A DNA stretch of 64,000 bases from Paenibacillus campinasensis (GCF_002272015.1 NZ_NPBY01000013.1:85280-149279), one strand, 5' to 3'. Positions 7,737 to 17,314 are shown, numbered from the stretch's first letter. Program-made: numbers and translations. The notes: generated from the sequence alone by a model not told the origin.

Positions 7737-9002
7737 ATGAATTCATGGATTAAAAAAGCATTATGTACATGTTTGTCTCTTGTCATTGCATTGTCTCTTA
7801 TGGCGGTACCTGGTGATGTTTCCGCAGCTAGTGACGCCGTCGTGAATGTATCGTCGGAGAAACAAGTGATTCGCGGTTTCGGAGGCATTAACCACCCGGC
7901 ATGGATCGGCGATTTGACGGCAGCACAGAGAGAGACCGCTTTCGGGAACGGGCCGAATCAGTTAGGCTTCTCGATACTAAGAATCTACGTGCATGAAGAC
8001 CGAAATCAATGGTACCGCGAGCTGGAGACGGCCAAACGAGCCATTGCTCTTGGAGCTATTGTCTTTGCTTCGCCATGGAATCCGCCCGCCGACATGATTG
8101 AGACCTTCAACCGTAACGGCGTGTCCGCAAAACGACTTCGATACGACAAATATGCCGCGTATGCCCAGCATCTTAACGATTTCGTGACGTACATGAGAAA
8201 CAATGGCGTCGATCTGTATGCGATATCCGTCCAAAACGAGCCCGATTATGCACATGACTGGACATGGTGGACACCGCAGGAAATGCTTCGGTTTATGAAA
8301 GAAAATGCCGGATCGATCAACACGAGAGTCATCGCGCCGGAATCGTTCCAGTATCTGAAAAATATGTCGGATCCGATTTTGAATGATCCCCAGGCGCTTG
8401 CCAATATGGATATTCTCGGCGCTCATCTGTACGGGACCCCGATCAGCAATTTCGCTTATCCGCTATTCAAACAAAAAGGAGCGGGAAAAGATCTCTGGAT
8501 GACGGAGGTATACTATCCGAACAGCGACAACAACTCGGCGGATCGCTGGCCCGAAGCCCTGGATGTGTCTTACCATATCCACAACGCGATGGTAGAGGGC
8601 GATTTTCAAGCTTACGTATGGTGGTATATCCGCAGATCTTACGGCCCGATGAAGGAGGATGGCACGATCAGCAAACGCGGCTACAATATGGCTCATTTCT
8701 CCAAGTTTGTCCGCCCCGGCTATGTCAGGGTGGATGCCACGAAAAATCCTGAATCCAACGTTTACGTATCAGCTTATAAAGGTGACAACAAAATCGTTAT
8801 CGTTGCGATTAACCGGAGCAGCGTTGGGGTCAATCAGAACTTTGTCCTGCAAAACGGATCGGTTTCGCAGGTATCAAGGTGGATCACGAGCAGCAATAGC
8901 AATCTCCAGCCAGGAACATCTCTCAATGTAACAGGGCGCAATTTCTGGGCTCATCTTCCCGCGCAAAGCGTTACAACTTTTGTGGGTGAACTCGGGCGGT
9001 AA
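7737..9002 (+). CDS. xynC: Glucuronoxylanase, glycoside hydrolase family 30 subfamily 8
   Basis: A 421-residue secreted enzyme with a signal peptide (cleavage near VSA-AS, residues 30-31), then a (beta/alpha)8 barrel and the side beta-domain of GH30. It closely resembles Bacillus subtilis XynC throughout. The acid/base Glu168 lies in ISVQNEPDY and the nucleophile Glu257 in LWMTEVYYP; Arg300 in YIRRSYGPM corresponds to the arginine that binds the methylglucuronate side chain and sets specificity. It cleaves beta-1,4-xylan at positions fixed by glucuronic acid substituents, outside the cell. The ATG follows GGGAGGAG. No CBM is appended. The divergent AraC gene is a plausible regulator. Confidence 0.96.
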   Translation: MNSWIKKALCTCLSLVIALSLMAVPGDVSAASDAVVNVSSEKQVIRGFGGINHPAWIGDLTAAQRETAFGNGPNQLGFSILRIYVHEDRNQWYRELETAKRAIALGAIVFASPWNPPADMIETFNRNGVSAKRLRYDKYAAYAQHLNDFVTYMRNNGVDLYAISVQNEPDYAHDWTWWTPQEMLRFMKENAGSINTRVIAPESFQYLKNMSDPILNDPQALANMDILGAHLYGTPISNFAYPLFKQKGAGKDLWMTEVYYPNSDNNSADRWPEALDVSYHIHNAMVEGDFQAYVWWYIRRSYGPMKEDGTISKRGYNMAHFSKFVRPGYVRVDATKNPESNVYVSAYKGDNKIVIVAINRSSVGVNQNFVLQNGSVSQVSRWITSSNSNLQPGTSLNVTGRNFWAHLPAQSVTTFVGELGR

Positions 9003-9175
9003 CATACCGATAATGCATAGGAATCAAAGTACAAGACAAAGGGCTCTGTCTTCAGATCGTACAGGACGACTTGGAAGGTCAGCTCTTTGTTCTGGCTGCA
9101 AATTAGTCAGCTGCCCTTCGATGCTCAGACGCATTATATTTCAGGCGGTTTACCTTTAGGCTCCATAATTATATA

Positions 9176-9220
9176 AGCCTTCAAACACAGAAATTGCTCG
9201 ACTGTTGTTTGAAGGCTTTT
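9176..9220 (+). terminator. Terminator of the xylanase gene, possibly bidirectional
   Basis: AGCCTTCAAAC (9176-9186) pairs with GTTTGAAGGCT (9207-9217), followed by TTTTTAT. It lies between convergent genes. Upstream, ACAAAGGGCT and AGCTCTTTGT near 9036-9092 form a looser long-loop repeat. Otherwise 9003-9324 contains nothing that I can identify. Confidence 0.75.
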
Positions 9221-9324
9221 TATCATGCATCCATTAAAAGATAGATCGTCTGCACCTAGTTAAACAGGGGATAAGACTCCATTGCAGACGGGCTTGTGGA
9301 CATGTACGCTACATCGTTAATTCC

Positions 9325-9750
9325 TCATGAGGGTTGATCGGTCACAATCTGCCATTCAATCCCGAATTTATCGATGACTTGACCTGTGGCCGGGCTGAAT
9401 CCCGTTTCCTGGAGCGGCATGATTTCCTTCCCACCGTTTTGCAAAAGGGAAAAGAGTTTTCTCGCGGTTTCGGCATCTTTAACAACGATCATTAAGTTGA
9501 TGGAAGAGCCGGGCTGCGGAGTTTGGCCGGGAAGGTAATCGGCCAGCATGATCTCGGAATTTCCGATTTTCAGGTGAGCGTGCATCACGCGTCCTTCATT
9601 CTCCGGTGTAACCTCAATCCCCATTTCTCCAGGCCAGTCCCTTAAATACTCTTGTCCAATGATTTCCGCACCGAAGAGCTCCTGGTAAAATTGAATGGCT
9701 TCCTGGGCCCTGCCGTCCAGCATCAGATATGGCGTAATGACGATATCCAT
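9325..9750 (-). CDS. VOC/glyoxalase-fold protein, PhnB/YjdN-like
   Basis: A 141-residue single-domain cytoplasmic protein of the vicinal oxygen chelate superfamily, PhnB (3-demethylubiquinone-9 methyltransferase-like) branch. Typical features are ITPYLMLDGRAQEAIQFYQE at the N-terminus, a central HAHLKIGNSEIMLAD strand-loop and the C-terminal IDKFGIEWQIV strand. The family contains metal enzymes, antibiotic-binding proteins and many members without known activity; no substrate can be assigned. It is transcribed in the same direction as the AraC regulator 72 bases upstream, and the two may form a unit. Confidence 0.85.
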   Translation of the reverse strand: MDIVITPYLMLDGRAQEAIQFYQELFGAEIIGQEYLRDWPGEMGIEVTPENEGRVMHAHLKIGNSEIMLADYLPGQTPQPGSSINLMIVVKDAETARKLFSLLQNGGKEIMPLQETGFSPATGQVIDKFGIEWQIVTDQPS

Positions 9751-9822
9751 CGTTATCCCATTCCTTTCTGTTGTAAATAGAAGTACAAGTTCATACTGAC
9801 AGAAAAACGAGCGAATAACTTC

Positions 9823-10605
9823 TCATGCATTGCGGTTTTTTAATGAGTCTGCGAGCAGCTTCAGGACATTGACCACGATGGGCGGGTCTTCCGGGAGGGC
9901 TTCACGCAGCGTGATTGTAAAGGCTTGGTTGTGATCCTGGGGGAAACGCACTTGGTGCTGCACACGGCCGCGCAAGCAATCATCCAGTACGAAGTAACGC
10001 ATCGGATTGAAGGTTTTCTCAATCGAACATGCAAGGAGATAGTAGGTCCCGTTCGGAATATGTTCAAAAAGATGCGTGTGCTTCTTGGTGAGTGCGACTC
10101 CGACCACCGGCCGGTGATTGGGGATGGGGCTGTGGAATAATCCTACAAACGTAACTCCGGCTTGGTAGCCTTCGGGATAACGGACGGACACAAGACATCG
10201 ACTTGTTTCCGATGCAAGCGGGGCCTCGTGATGGCCAATAACCGTTGCATCCGTTTCTTCACATTTCTTGGCCACGCTGTAAAGCGCTTCGACTTGCTGC
10301 TTATACTCGCGGGGAGAGAGTCCGGTTTTTCTTGTGAATGTGGTAGAGAACGTGCCGATGCTGGAATAACCTGCATCATATCCGGAATGAGTCACAGAAT
10401 GTTCATGCCGGAGCAGGGCCTGTTTGGCGAACTCGACTTTTAATGAAGACAAATAATCCGCTGCTGAAAATCCTGTCAAACGCTTGAATTCTCGGCTGAA
10501 ATGATACTTGCTGTAACCGAAATGGTTGGCGACTTGTTCCACGGTGATATCTTGTGTGACAGATGCTTGCATATACGCAAGAATGTCAGGAATCCGTTCC
10601 TTCAC
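9823..10605 (-). CDS. AraC-family regulator with C-terminal GyrI-like effector domain
   Basis: A 260-residue regulator with the DNA-binding part first. Residues 1-105 carry two helix-turn-helix motifs (ITVEQVANHFGYSKYHFSREFKRL and YSSIGTFSTTFTRKTGLSPREYK). The remaining 150 residues look like an AraC effector-binding domain of the GyrI/BmrR-C type. The GTG start at 10605 is preceded by AAAGGAG at good distance. This architecture is common in regulators sensing lipophilic compounds. The VOC gene downstream is the likeliest co-transcribed partner. Confidence 0.82.
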   Translation of the reverse strand: MKERIPDILAYMQASVTQDITVEQVANHFGYSKYHFSREFKRLTGFSAADYLSSLKVEFAKQALLRHEHSVTHSGYDAGYSSIGTFSTTFTRKTGLSPREYKQQVEALYSVAKKCEETDATVIGHHEAPLASETSRCLVSVRYPEGYQAGVTFVGLFHSPIPNHRPVVGVALTKKHTHLFEHIPNGTYYLLACSIEKTFNPMRYFVLDDCLRGRVQHQVRFPQDHNQAFTITLREALPEDPPIVVNVLKLLADSLKNRNA

Positions 10606-10980
10606 GGTCCTGCTCCTTTCGCTGACTCAGTTCATTTTAGTTTACTGTACCATAAATCCAGTCCACCGGGGAACAATCTAAACGGCAAGCATAAGTGCTC
10701 TATTAAAGTGTCATGATGCAGCCTTTGCATCAGTATCCCTTTCATTCAGGGAGCATAGGAGCGGGGAAGGGAGCAGAAGCAAGAGGGAGGAACAAAGAAA
10801 AATGAAGTAAATAGCAGCGGATGGAGATTACTAACGATCTGCTTGATTCGATTTGAAAAATTGGGCATCCCTACATGGCTCAAGCTCCATAGGTTGTTTC
10901 TTCTTACCAACCTTGTCTGTTTCTGCTGCCTGACCAAACGGGATAATCATGCAAGGGCTCGAAAAAAGTGGAAGTAATCA
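10606..10980. other. Gene-free region upstream of the AraC gene, with a possible coding remnant
   Basis: The part next to 10605 should hold the AraC promoter, but no convincing boxes were found. On the minus strand a short frame beginning near 10950 reads MIIPFGQAAETDKVG and continues into MELEPCRDAQFFKSNQADR before a stop; it is protein-like but has no ribosome site. It could be a gene remnant or a dispersed intergenic repeat. Nothing else was identified. Confidence 0.3.
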
Positions 10981-10981
10981 A

Positions 10982-11008
10982 AAGCCGCTCCGATGGTAGG
11001 AGCGGCTT
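10982..11008 (-). terminator. Terminator of the minus-strand envelope-stress operon
   Basis: A perfect 10-bp stem AAGCCGCTCC (10982-10991)/GGAGCGGCTT (10999-11008) with a 7-base loop. On the minus strand it is followed by TTTTG. It lies just beyond the stop codon of the DUF4097 gene. Confidence 0.8.
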
Positions 11009-11020
11009 CTGTAATCCTGA

Positions 11021-11872
11021 TTATTCTACCGTAATCGAGCCGACGGAGGAGGTCAGCGTAATCAGTGGACCGCCGCCATTCACATCGCTTTTTCCTTTGC
11101 TTGCTCCGCTGACGCGCCCTAGATCCGTTGTAATTCTTAAGCTGTATGAAGCATCCGGGGGAAGCTTGGCGGTAATCGTGCCGACATCGGTGGTGGCTTT
11201 CAAGGCGCTTCCGCTCTCGATTCCGTCGAGCTGAATACGCAGGTTGCCAAGCTCGGATTGCACACTGGATTTGCCCTTCAGGTTCGCTTCGTTGATGCGA
11301 ATCACACCGACGCTGTTGAATACGTTGTATTCGCCATCCAATCCACTTAATCCGATTTCGCCGACATCTGTCGAAATATCGAAATGAGTGACTTTGGCAG
11401 GCAGCTGCACTTCATAGTTGATCCCGAATTTGGAGTCTCCAAATTTTCGCTCGGCCCAAGTCCATAAGTCTGTTTCCGGATCTCCCTGGGGGTGGGCGAC
11501 AACAACCATCTGATCACCTTCTACCCGTACCGAAATGCCCGCTTCCTTGACGATTTCTTCCATCATCGTCTTGTACCGGTGGTTATTCGAGGTTTGAAGT
11601 GATGCCTTCACACTCAGCGTATCATCCGGACTTGCGGATACCTCAATGTTGCCTACGGAATTTTCGATCTTCACAGCTTCCGTGATGCCATCCTCCATGA
11701 TGACACTCAGATCTTCTCTCACGCTGTTGCTGAGCATCTGATCATACCACTTGGCAGCCGAGCTTGACGTTTCATCGGCTGTGCTGCTTTCGCCTTGGGA
11801 ACTGTCACAGCCGGAAAGGACAAGCATGGAACCAAGTGCGGCGAGCAGCAACTTCTGTATATTTTTATTCAT
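11021..11872 (-). CDS. DUF4097 family lipoprotein
   Basis: A secreted lipoprotein of 283 residues with lipobox LVLSGC (Cys22). The rest is the regular beta-strand repeat of DUF4097/DUF4098 adhesin-like proteins: alternating short strands such as IENSVGNIEVSASPDD, FDISTDVGEIGLSGLDG, NVFNSVGVIRINEANL and ATTDVGTITAKLPPDA. The ATG at 11872 is preferred because AAGGAG lies nine bases upstream; an in-frame ATG at 11878 is too close to it. It is last in a block with a permease, ATPase, kinase and regulator. DUF4097 genes are recurrent partners of Firmicute stress systems; the molecular role is unknown. Confidence 0.8.
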   Translation of the reverse strand: MNKNIQKLLLAALGSMLVLSGCDSSQGESSTADETSSSAAKWYDQMLSNSVREDLSVIMEDGITEAVKIENSVGNIEVSASPDDTLSVKASLQTSNNHRYKTMMEEIVKEAGISVRVEGDQMVVVAHPQGDPETDLWTWAERKFGDSKFGINYEVQLPAKVTHFDISTDVGEIGLSGLDGEYNVFNSVGVIRINEANLKGKSSVQSELGNLRIQLDGIESGSALKATTDVGTITAKLPPDASYSLRITTDLGRVSGASKGKSDVNGGGPLITLTSSVGSITVE

Positions 11873-11909
11873 GATCATCAGCTCCTTGTTATTTACGGCT
11901 AGGCAGCCG

Positions 11910-14318
11910 TTATTCTACCACCAGGATGCGCGGAGAAGATTTCTGAACCACTTTGGAAGCTCCCCACGCACCAAGCGCTGCTGCGATAATACTCACGGAT
12001 GCAATTGCAGCGACTCCTCCTGAATGGAGGATCATAGGTAGCTCCACAATGCCGTAGCCGACGAGGATACTCTGCAGCAGGTTCGGAAGACCATAGATGC
12101 CGATCACGATGCCCAGCAGCGCGCCGAGTATGGAAAGCGCGGCAATGCCGAGCGTAATGGACGTCCGTATCTGCCGGGAGGTCATTCCAAGTGACTTATA
12201 GATGCCGTAATTCCGGCTTTCCTTGCGGATATTGATCCGGCATGTGCTATAGATAATGATGAAGGTGACGATGGTAAACAACAATCCGATGAAGCTCATC
12301 GGGTAGATCATAATGTTGGCCGCTTCCGTAAAGACGGAGTCGAGCAGTGTTTGCTGCGTTACGATAGACGCCGAATCTTGAAACGCCTCATTAAGATCGC
12401 TGACAACGCCATCCGCCTCGGTCACGTCATGAAGATTTATAAACGCAACATCCAGCAGGTCAAAGGACGGATTGGCGGCTCTGGCAGCATCGATGGTGAC
12501 GCGCGCGGAATACGAAGAATTCGAGATCGCCTGATAGATGCCGGTAATGAGCAGCGTCTGCTTGTTTCCTTCAATATAGACATCGACCGTATCGCCGATC
12601 GTTTTGTTTAACGTTCGTGCTACGTTGACGCCGAGGGCAATTTCGTTCTTGTAGTGCGGATTATATCCGGATACGGTGTCAAAGCCCATCTGCTCGTAGC
12701 TGCCGTCCAGCACGCTTAAATAGATGCTTAGCGGGCTGCTGCCCTCCGCGGATCCAGAGGCCGATTCATCGGCGATCATCGCCGTTGTATTGCCCTGCCA
12801 CCCGATATCCTTGATTCTTGGATCGTTTGCAACAGCCTGCTCAAATTGCTCGCGAGGGAAGGTCATTTTATTAATGACCAAGGCGGAGATGTTGGCTGAA
12901 TCATATCCCCACTTGGCGGCGGTTTGCTGAATGCCGAAAATGCTGTTGAGAACGATGAACCCGAGCACCAGTACAGAGGAAGCCAGCGTCGTTAGAATCA
13001 GCATCAGAACAGAGCCTTTTCTGTTCTTGATCAGATTTCTGATGCCGAGGACAGCCATTACAGGCAGGTTGCCAAACCCGATTTTGCTGGTGCCATCGGC
13101 ATTCATTCTTTGGGCGAACTTGCTGCTCTTCGCCTCGGACATGCCAAAGCGTATCGCTTGTACAGGCTGGACGTGGCGGGCCTTTCTGGCGTACAGCGCC
13201 ACAAACAGGATGACCACCGCGAATAAGAACACACCGACAAGCACGGCGGCATCCAATCCCCGAATCTCCATCTGCGTATTGCTGGTGCTCAGAGAGGAGA
13301 CCGACATGCCGATCACAATTTTGGACAGCATGCGGCTGAGCGCAAGTCCAGGGATGACGGCGATGAAAGCCAGCAAGCCGTACTGCATCATATAGGTTCC
13401 AATCGTATTGCTGGAGGTCATGCCCAGCGACTTGAGAATGCCGATCGTTTTGTAATTGGCGAGAACGGCATCCGAAATGGTGAATCCGATAGTAATCAAG
13501 GCAATCAGCATCATGACCAGGCCGAGGAAAATCATGATGAAACCGACAATCTGACCGATGATCAGGTAGAAGGAGGAGATCGCCTCAAACTCCATTTTGG
13601 TCTCAAGGAACGGCCCGCCGAGCGCGGCTTCAAAGTCCGACCAATAGGCTGCATTTCTGTCATAGTCGTCAAACCGCAACCCCGTCATGTAAGCATCCTG
13701 TCCAGGCAGCGGAGCGATCTGCTCCTGATAATCGTCCGTGTTCATCCAGATGCGGGACGTATTGGTGAACGGTGCGCCGAATGGAACGTCAACGACAACT
13801 GCGGATATGCTGAGCGGCAGCTGTCCGGACCCGATATGAAAGCTGACGGTGTCCCCGACAGACATTCCGTAAGCATTGGCCATGGAGGTAGGAACCCAGA
13901 CGGTGCCTTTGGCCGGCGAAGCACTTTCTGTTCCTTCTGCAAAAACCAAATCATCCACCACAAACGGGCGCTCCGGCGTCTGCATCATATGCAGATAGGC
14001 GTTCGGAATGTTCTGGTTATCGTAGGTGATGCCCGATAAGGTCCGGTATGGCAGCAGCTTGGAGACGGATACGCCTTCCTGGGCTTCCCACCATTGATGG
14101 ACGAGCTGCGGATCATGGAGCCCCTTTTCCTGCATGATGATCTGATGTGAGCCGTTCGTTTTCTTGTGCATATCAAAGAACATATTGCCTGTATTGGCAA
14201 TGATGATCGTTGCCGTTGTCACCAGCAACGTAGACAGCAAAATGAGCAGAAGGATGAACAGATTCTGAATTTTGTTCTTCCGGATATGTGACCAGCAAAG
14301 CGTCCAGATGGCGGCCAT
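11910..14318 (-). CDS. ABC transporter permease, FtsX/MacB-like, two-repeat type
   Basis: An 802-residue permease with an N-terminal membrane anchor (about 15-40), a large extracytoplasmic domain to about residue 245, three helices (about 250-375), a fourth helix near 440 leading to a second extracytoplasmic domain, and three C-terminal helices (about 665-790). This is the duplicated FtsX arrangement of MacB/LolCDE or antimicrobial-peptide-type ABC systems. The motif before the helices (YKTIGILKSLGMTSS and YGIYKSLGMTSRQIR) occurs twice, as expected. It begins four bases after its ATPase. Type VII ABC systems couple ATP hydrolysis to work outside the membrane rather than moving a solute across it. 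The ligand is unknown. Confidence 0.9.
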   Translation of the reverse strand: MAAIWTLCWSHIRKNKIQNLFILLLILLSTLLVTTATIIIANTGNMFFDMHKKTNGSHQIIMQEKGLHDPQLVHQWWEAQEGVSVSKLLPYRTLSGITYDNQNIPNAYLHMMQTPERPFVVDDLVFAEGTESASPAKGTVWVPTSMANAYGMSVGDTVSFHIGSGQLPLSISAVVVDVPFGAPFTNTSRIWMNTDDYQEQIAPLPGQDAYMTGLRFDDYDRNAAYWSDFEAALGGPFLETKMEFEAISSFYLIIGQIVGFIMIFLGLVMMLIALITIGFTISDAVLANYKTIGILKSLGMTSSNTIGTYMMQYGLLAFIAVIPGLALSRMLSKIVIGMSVSSLSTSNTQMEIRGLDAAVLVGVFLFAVVILFVALYARKARHVQPVQAIRFGMSEAKSSKFAQRMNADGTSKIGFGNLPVMAVLGIRNLIKNRKGSVLMLILTTLASSVLVLGFIVLNSIFGIQQTAAKWGYDSANISALVINKMTFPREQFEQAVANDPRIKDIGWQGNTTAMIADESASGSAEGSSPLSIYLSVLDGSYEQMGFDTVSGYNPHYKNEIALGVNVARTLNKTIGDTVDVYIEGNKQTLLITGIYQAISNSSYSARVTIDAARAANPSFDLLDVAFINLHDVTEADGVVSDLNEAFQDSASIVTQQTLLDSVFTEAANIMIYPMSFIGLLFTIVTFIIIYSTCRINIRKESRNYGIYKSLGMTSRQIRTSITLGIAALSILGALLGIVIGIYGLPNLLQSILVGYGIVELPMILHSGGVAAIASVSIIAAALGAWGASKVVQKSSPRILVVE

Positions 14319-14322
14319 GCGA

Positions 14323-15081
14323 TCACTCCTTCCCTGTTACAAACGCAAAAATCATCGCTTCCCGATCATGCGTATCATGGGCATCGTATTTATCAAACTC
14401 CAGGACGCCGCCAATTTTGCCGTCGCGGATATAAATGAGCCGGTCTGCCCGGCAAGCGGCTTTCATGTCGTGAGTGACCATAACGACGGATTGACCGTTA
14501 CGATTGATGTCGGTCAGGATGTCAAGAACCGCATGGCCGTGTTCAAAATTCAGGCTTCCCGTCGGTTCGTCCGCAAACACGATATCCGGGGAGTTAATCA
14601 AGGCTCTCGCAATGGCGGCACGCTGCTGCTGCCCGCCGGAGGTTTGAGCAGGCAGACGGCTGCCTTGCCCTGCGATTCCCATCGCTTTCATGAGGCTTTC
14701 AGCTTTTTTCTTAATATTCGATTTCTTCTGTCCGGCGATATAACCAGGCAAAGTAATGTTATCCAGAATGGACAGGTCCGGAACGAGATTGATGCTCTGA
14801 TAGATGTAGCCGATTCTTCTCGAGCGAAATTCAGACAGCTCCTGCTCGGTGAAATTGTCGATGCGCTGATTCTGGAAATAAACCTCGCCGGCCGTTACGT
14901 TATCCAGCCCGCTGAGCATGTACAGCAGGGTGGACTTCCCGGAGCCGGAATTTCCCATAATGACAGTAAAATCCCCTTCATATATTTCCAGATCCAAATT
15001 ACGGATGGCGTGATATTGTTCGCTGCCGCTGTTGTAAGTTTTACTGAGATTTTTAGCCGTTATAATCGCTGTCTTGGCCAT
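14323..15081 (-). CDS. ABC transporter ATP-binding protein, LolD/MacB-like
   Basis: A 252-residue ATPase with Walker A GNSGSGKST (about 43-51), a signature TSGGQQQR, Walker B DIVFADEPTG and switch histidine in MVTHD. It is the energising partner of the FtsX-type permease that follows. The signature begins TSGGQ rather than LSGGQ, a tolerated variant. GGGGTGAGGG supplies the ribosome site. It lies 89 bases after the kinase gene, so it may be co-transcribed with it or induced by the adjacent regulator from that gap. Confidence 0.93.
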   Translation of the reverse strand: MAKTAIITAKNLSKTYNSGSEQYHAIRNLDLEIYEGDFTVIMGNSGSGKSTLLYMLSGLDNVTAGEVYFQNQRIDNFTEQELSEFRSRRIGYIYQSINLVPDLSILDNITLPGYIAGQKKSNIKKKAESLMKAMGIAGQGSRLPAQTSGGQQQRAAIARALINSPDIVFADEPTGSLNFEHGHAVLDILTDINRNGQSVVMVTHDMKAACRADRLIYIRDGKIGGVLEFDKYDAHDTHDREAMIFAFVTGKE

Positions 15082-15170
15082 ACCCTCACCCCTATTTTAT
15101 TTTCCTCCACTTTACCTTCAGAATGTTGCAGAAGACTTATTAAGTTATTAATAAAGTATTACAGGCGGAA

Positions 15171-16595
15171 TTAACATAGGGGCAGGGTGAAATAGAAGGT
15201 AGTTCCTTCGCCGTGTTTGCTTGTGAAAGAAATCGTTCCGCCATGTGCCTCGATAATGGTTTTGCATATCGACAGTCCTAGGCCGGTGCCGCGCTGCGGG
15301 GCAGAACCCGGGTTCCCCCGGAAATATCGCTCAAAAACAAAAGGCATATCCTGCGGACGAATTCCGCTGCCTGTATCGGCGATGATCACTTTCAGCATGC
15401 CGGCTTCAAGCTGAACATCAATTCGGATCGAGCCGCTCGGCGGGGTATGTTTCAGCGCGTTGGACACCAGGTTGGATATGACCTGTTCAATCCGAATGGC
15501 ATCAATATAGATCAATACATTGGGGATTTCCTGAGGCCCGATGTAGGTCAGCTCGTTCGTGCGGACATAGTGGCCAATCGGCTTCAGAATCTTATGGAGA
15601 ACCTCCCGGCTGTATTGCTCGCGGGGTTCGACGGTAATTTGACCCAGATCCTGCAGGGTCTGAAGAAGGAGATCCTCGACGAGCCTGGCCATTTTATCCG
15701 TATGCGTCCGCATAATTTCGACATACTCCAGCATCGTTTCCGTATCGGAACAGACGCCTTCCAGGATGGAGTCAATGTAGGCCTTGATCGTGGTAATTGG
15801 TGTTTTGATTTCATGTGAAATGTTGGTGATGAGTTCCTTCTGTGCTTTTTCCTGCTGGATTCTTTGCATGCTTAAATACATGATTTCAGTTCGCATCTGG
15901 TCAAACATCGAATACAATGCGCCCATTTCATTCAAGCTGGCATAGCTGGGCTGTTGTTCATAATTGCCCTTCAAGATGGCTTCGACGTGAAGCCTGAGCT
16001 CAAGAATTGGCGATATGAAGTGGGTGTGAATGGTCCGTTTCATCACGATGAGCAGCAAGAAGAGGCAGAGGGTCACGAGCATGATAGCGGCAAAAGCAAC
16101 AATGGGCCGATAGTCGGACTGCGCGGGAAACACCTGGGCTTCCGGAAGGAAGTACACGGCATTTCCCACCTGACGCAGGGAGCTTTCGTCAATGACAGGA
16201 AATGCGATCTGGAACAGCCCGTTGTTGTGCAGGCCGGAGTACATATCATAGCGCAGAAAACGGTTGATGTTATCTTGCGGGAGGGGCGGAAGAGCGTTTG
16301 AGCTGAACGATACAGACCCGTCCAATTCGACATAAGCCAGCCCGATCTCACGCTGGGTCGCCAGACGGTTTAATTCGGTCTGCACTTCAAGCGTCCCGAT
16401 ATGTTCATGATGCTGCTCCAAATAGAGCATCAGTGGATTGACGGCCAGGCGCACTTGATGAATGACGCTTTGGGGAGCCGCGTCCCTGCTGTCTGATAGA
16501 GCATAGGAAAGCAGATAGAAGCTGCCACCGAGCAGAGCTGCAAGCAGCAGCCATGCGATGGTCAGCGTTTTATTCGTCCAGCCCTTTAATGTCAT
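15171..16595 (-). CDS. Sensor histidine kinase, HAMP-HisKA type
   Basis: A 474-residue kinase: membrane helix near 12-33, an extracellular sensor region of about 130 residues, a second helix near 165-186, a HAMP-like linker (HTHFISPILELRLHVEAILKG), then the H-box NISHEIKTPITTIKAY with His261. The ATPase domain has N-box SNLVSNALKHTP, and G-boxes ADTGSGI and GTGLGLSICK. It probably phosphorylates the OmpR-type regulator 20 bases upstream. The large extracellular domain separates it from the BceS type, so direct ligand sensing is more likely than sensing via the transporter. Confidence 0.92.
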   Translation of the reverse strand: MTLKGWTNKTLTIAWLLLAALLGGSFYLLSYALSDSRDAAPQSVIHQVRLAVNPLMLYLEQHHEHIGTLEVQTELNRLATQREIGLAYVELDGSVSFSSNALPPLPQDNINRFLRYDMYSGLHNNGLFQIAFPVIDESSLRQVGNAVYFLPEAQVFPAQSDYRPIVAFAAIMLVTLCLFLLLIVMKRTIHTHFISPILELRLHVEAILKGNYEQQPSYASLNEMGALYSMFDQMRTEIMYLSMQRIQQEKAQKELITNISHEIKTPITTIKAYIDSILEGVCSDTETMLEYVEIMRTHTDKMARLVEDLLLQTLQDLGQITVEPREQYSREVLHKILKPIGHYVRTNELTYIGPQEIPNVLIYIDAIRIEQVISNLVSNALKHTPPSGSIRIDVQLEAGMLKVIIADTGSGIRPQDMPFVFERYFRGNPGSAPQRGTGLGLSICKTIIEAHGGTISFTSKHGEGTTFYFTLPLC

Positions 16596-16615
16596 GTCGC
16601 CTTGCCTCCTGTTGG

Positions 16616-17314
16616 TTAGTCTGCACTGAATTTATAGCCTACGCCCCATACGGTTTTGAGGTAGACGGGATTGGACGGGTCAGCTTCAAGCTTCTCCCGC
16701 AGCCGACGGATATACACGGTCACGGTATTCTCATCCCCGTAGTTGTCATATCCCCATACCGCATCCAGCAGTTGGGATTTGGAGAAGACCTGGTTCTTGT
16801 GGGAGGCTAAGTGATAGAGCAGCTCAAATTCCTTGGCAGACAGCGACACTTCAGCTCCGTTTACGGCGGCGATATACGCTTTTTTGTTGATTTCAAGATG
16901 CCCGAAACGCAAAATATCCGGGTCCTGATGGACGGTACTGACGCTTTCATATCTGCGGAAATAAGCATTGATGCGCGCCAGCAGCTCCGTGATGGAAAAG
17001 GGCTTGGTCATATAGTCATCCGCCCCGAAGCCGAAACCGAGCACTTTATCCGTGTCGCTTCCTCTGGCGCTTAGGATCATGATCGGCACATTGTTCTTCT
17101 CCCGGATCTTGCGGCACAGATCGACGCCGTCCATGTCCGGGAGCATAATATCCAGGATGATATAGTCCGGTTCCAGCATGTCTAGGATGGTAAGCCCATC
17201 CTGACCGTTTCCGGCAACAGCAGCCTCGTAGTTATTTTTTATCAGGTAATCTGCCAGAATTCGAGAGATATCCTTTTCGTCTTCGATGATGAGAATCTTT
17301 TTTGGTCGAGACAT
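16616..17314 (-). CDS. Response regulator, OmpR/PhoB family
   Basis: A 232-residue regulator with acidic pocket EDE near residue 11, phospho-acceptor Asp55 (IILDIMLPD), receiver switch residues (MILSARG and MTKPF) and a winged-helix C-terminal domain (LSAKEFELLYHLASH and VTVYIRRLREKLE). The start at 17314 is chosen because GGGAGA lies six bases upstream; an ATG at 17320 directly abuts that site. It is first in a minus-strand block with kinase, ABC ATPase, permease and DUF4097 lipoprotein, which it probably controls. Confidence 0.93.
   Translation of the reverse strand: MSRPKKILIIEDEKDISRILADYLIKNNYEAAVAGNGQDGLTILDMLEPDYIILDIMLPDMDGVDLCRKIREKNNVPIMILSARGSDTDKVLGFGFGADDYMTKPFSITELLARINAYFRRYESVSTVHQDPDILRFGHLEINKKAYIAAVNGAEVSLSAKEFELLYHLASHKNQVFSKSQLLDAVWGYDNYGDENTVTVYIRRLREKLEADPSNPVYLKTVWGVGYKFSAD

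Noticed and set aside
7737..9002. Annotation as a generic GH30 glucosylceramidase
   Set aside because: The close match to XynC and the methylglucuronate-binding Arg300 place it in the glucuronoxylanase subfamily.
10746..10937. 63-codon minus-strand frame
   Set aside because: Low-complexity Phe/Pro/Ser tail and no ribosome site. A different frame in the same region looks more coding-like but is also unsupported.
14272..15174. 300-codon open frame on the plus strand
   Set aside because: Opposite the ABC ATPase with Walker motifs; no ribosome site.
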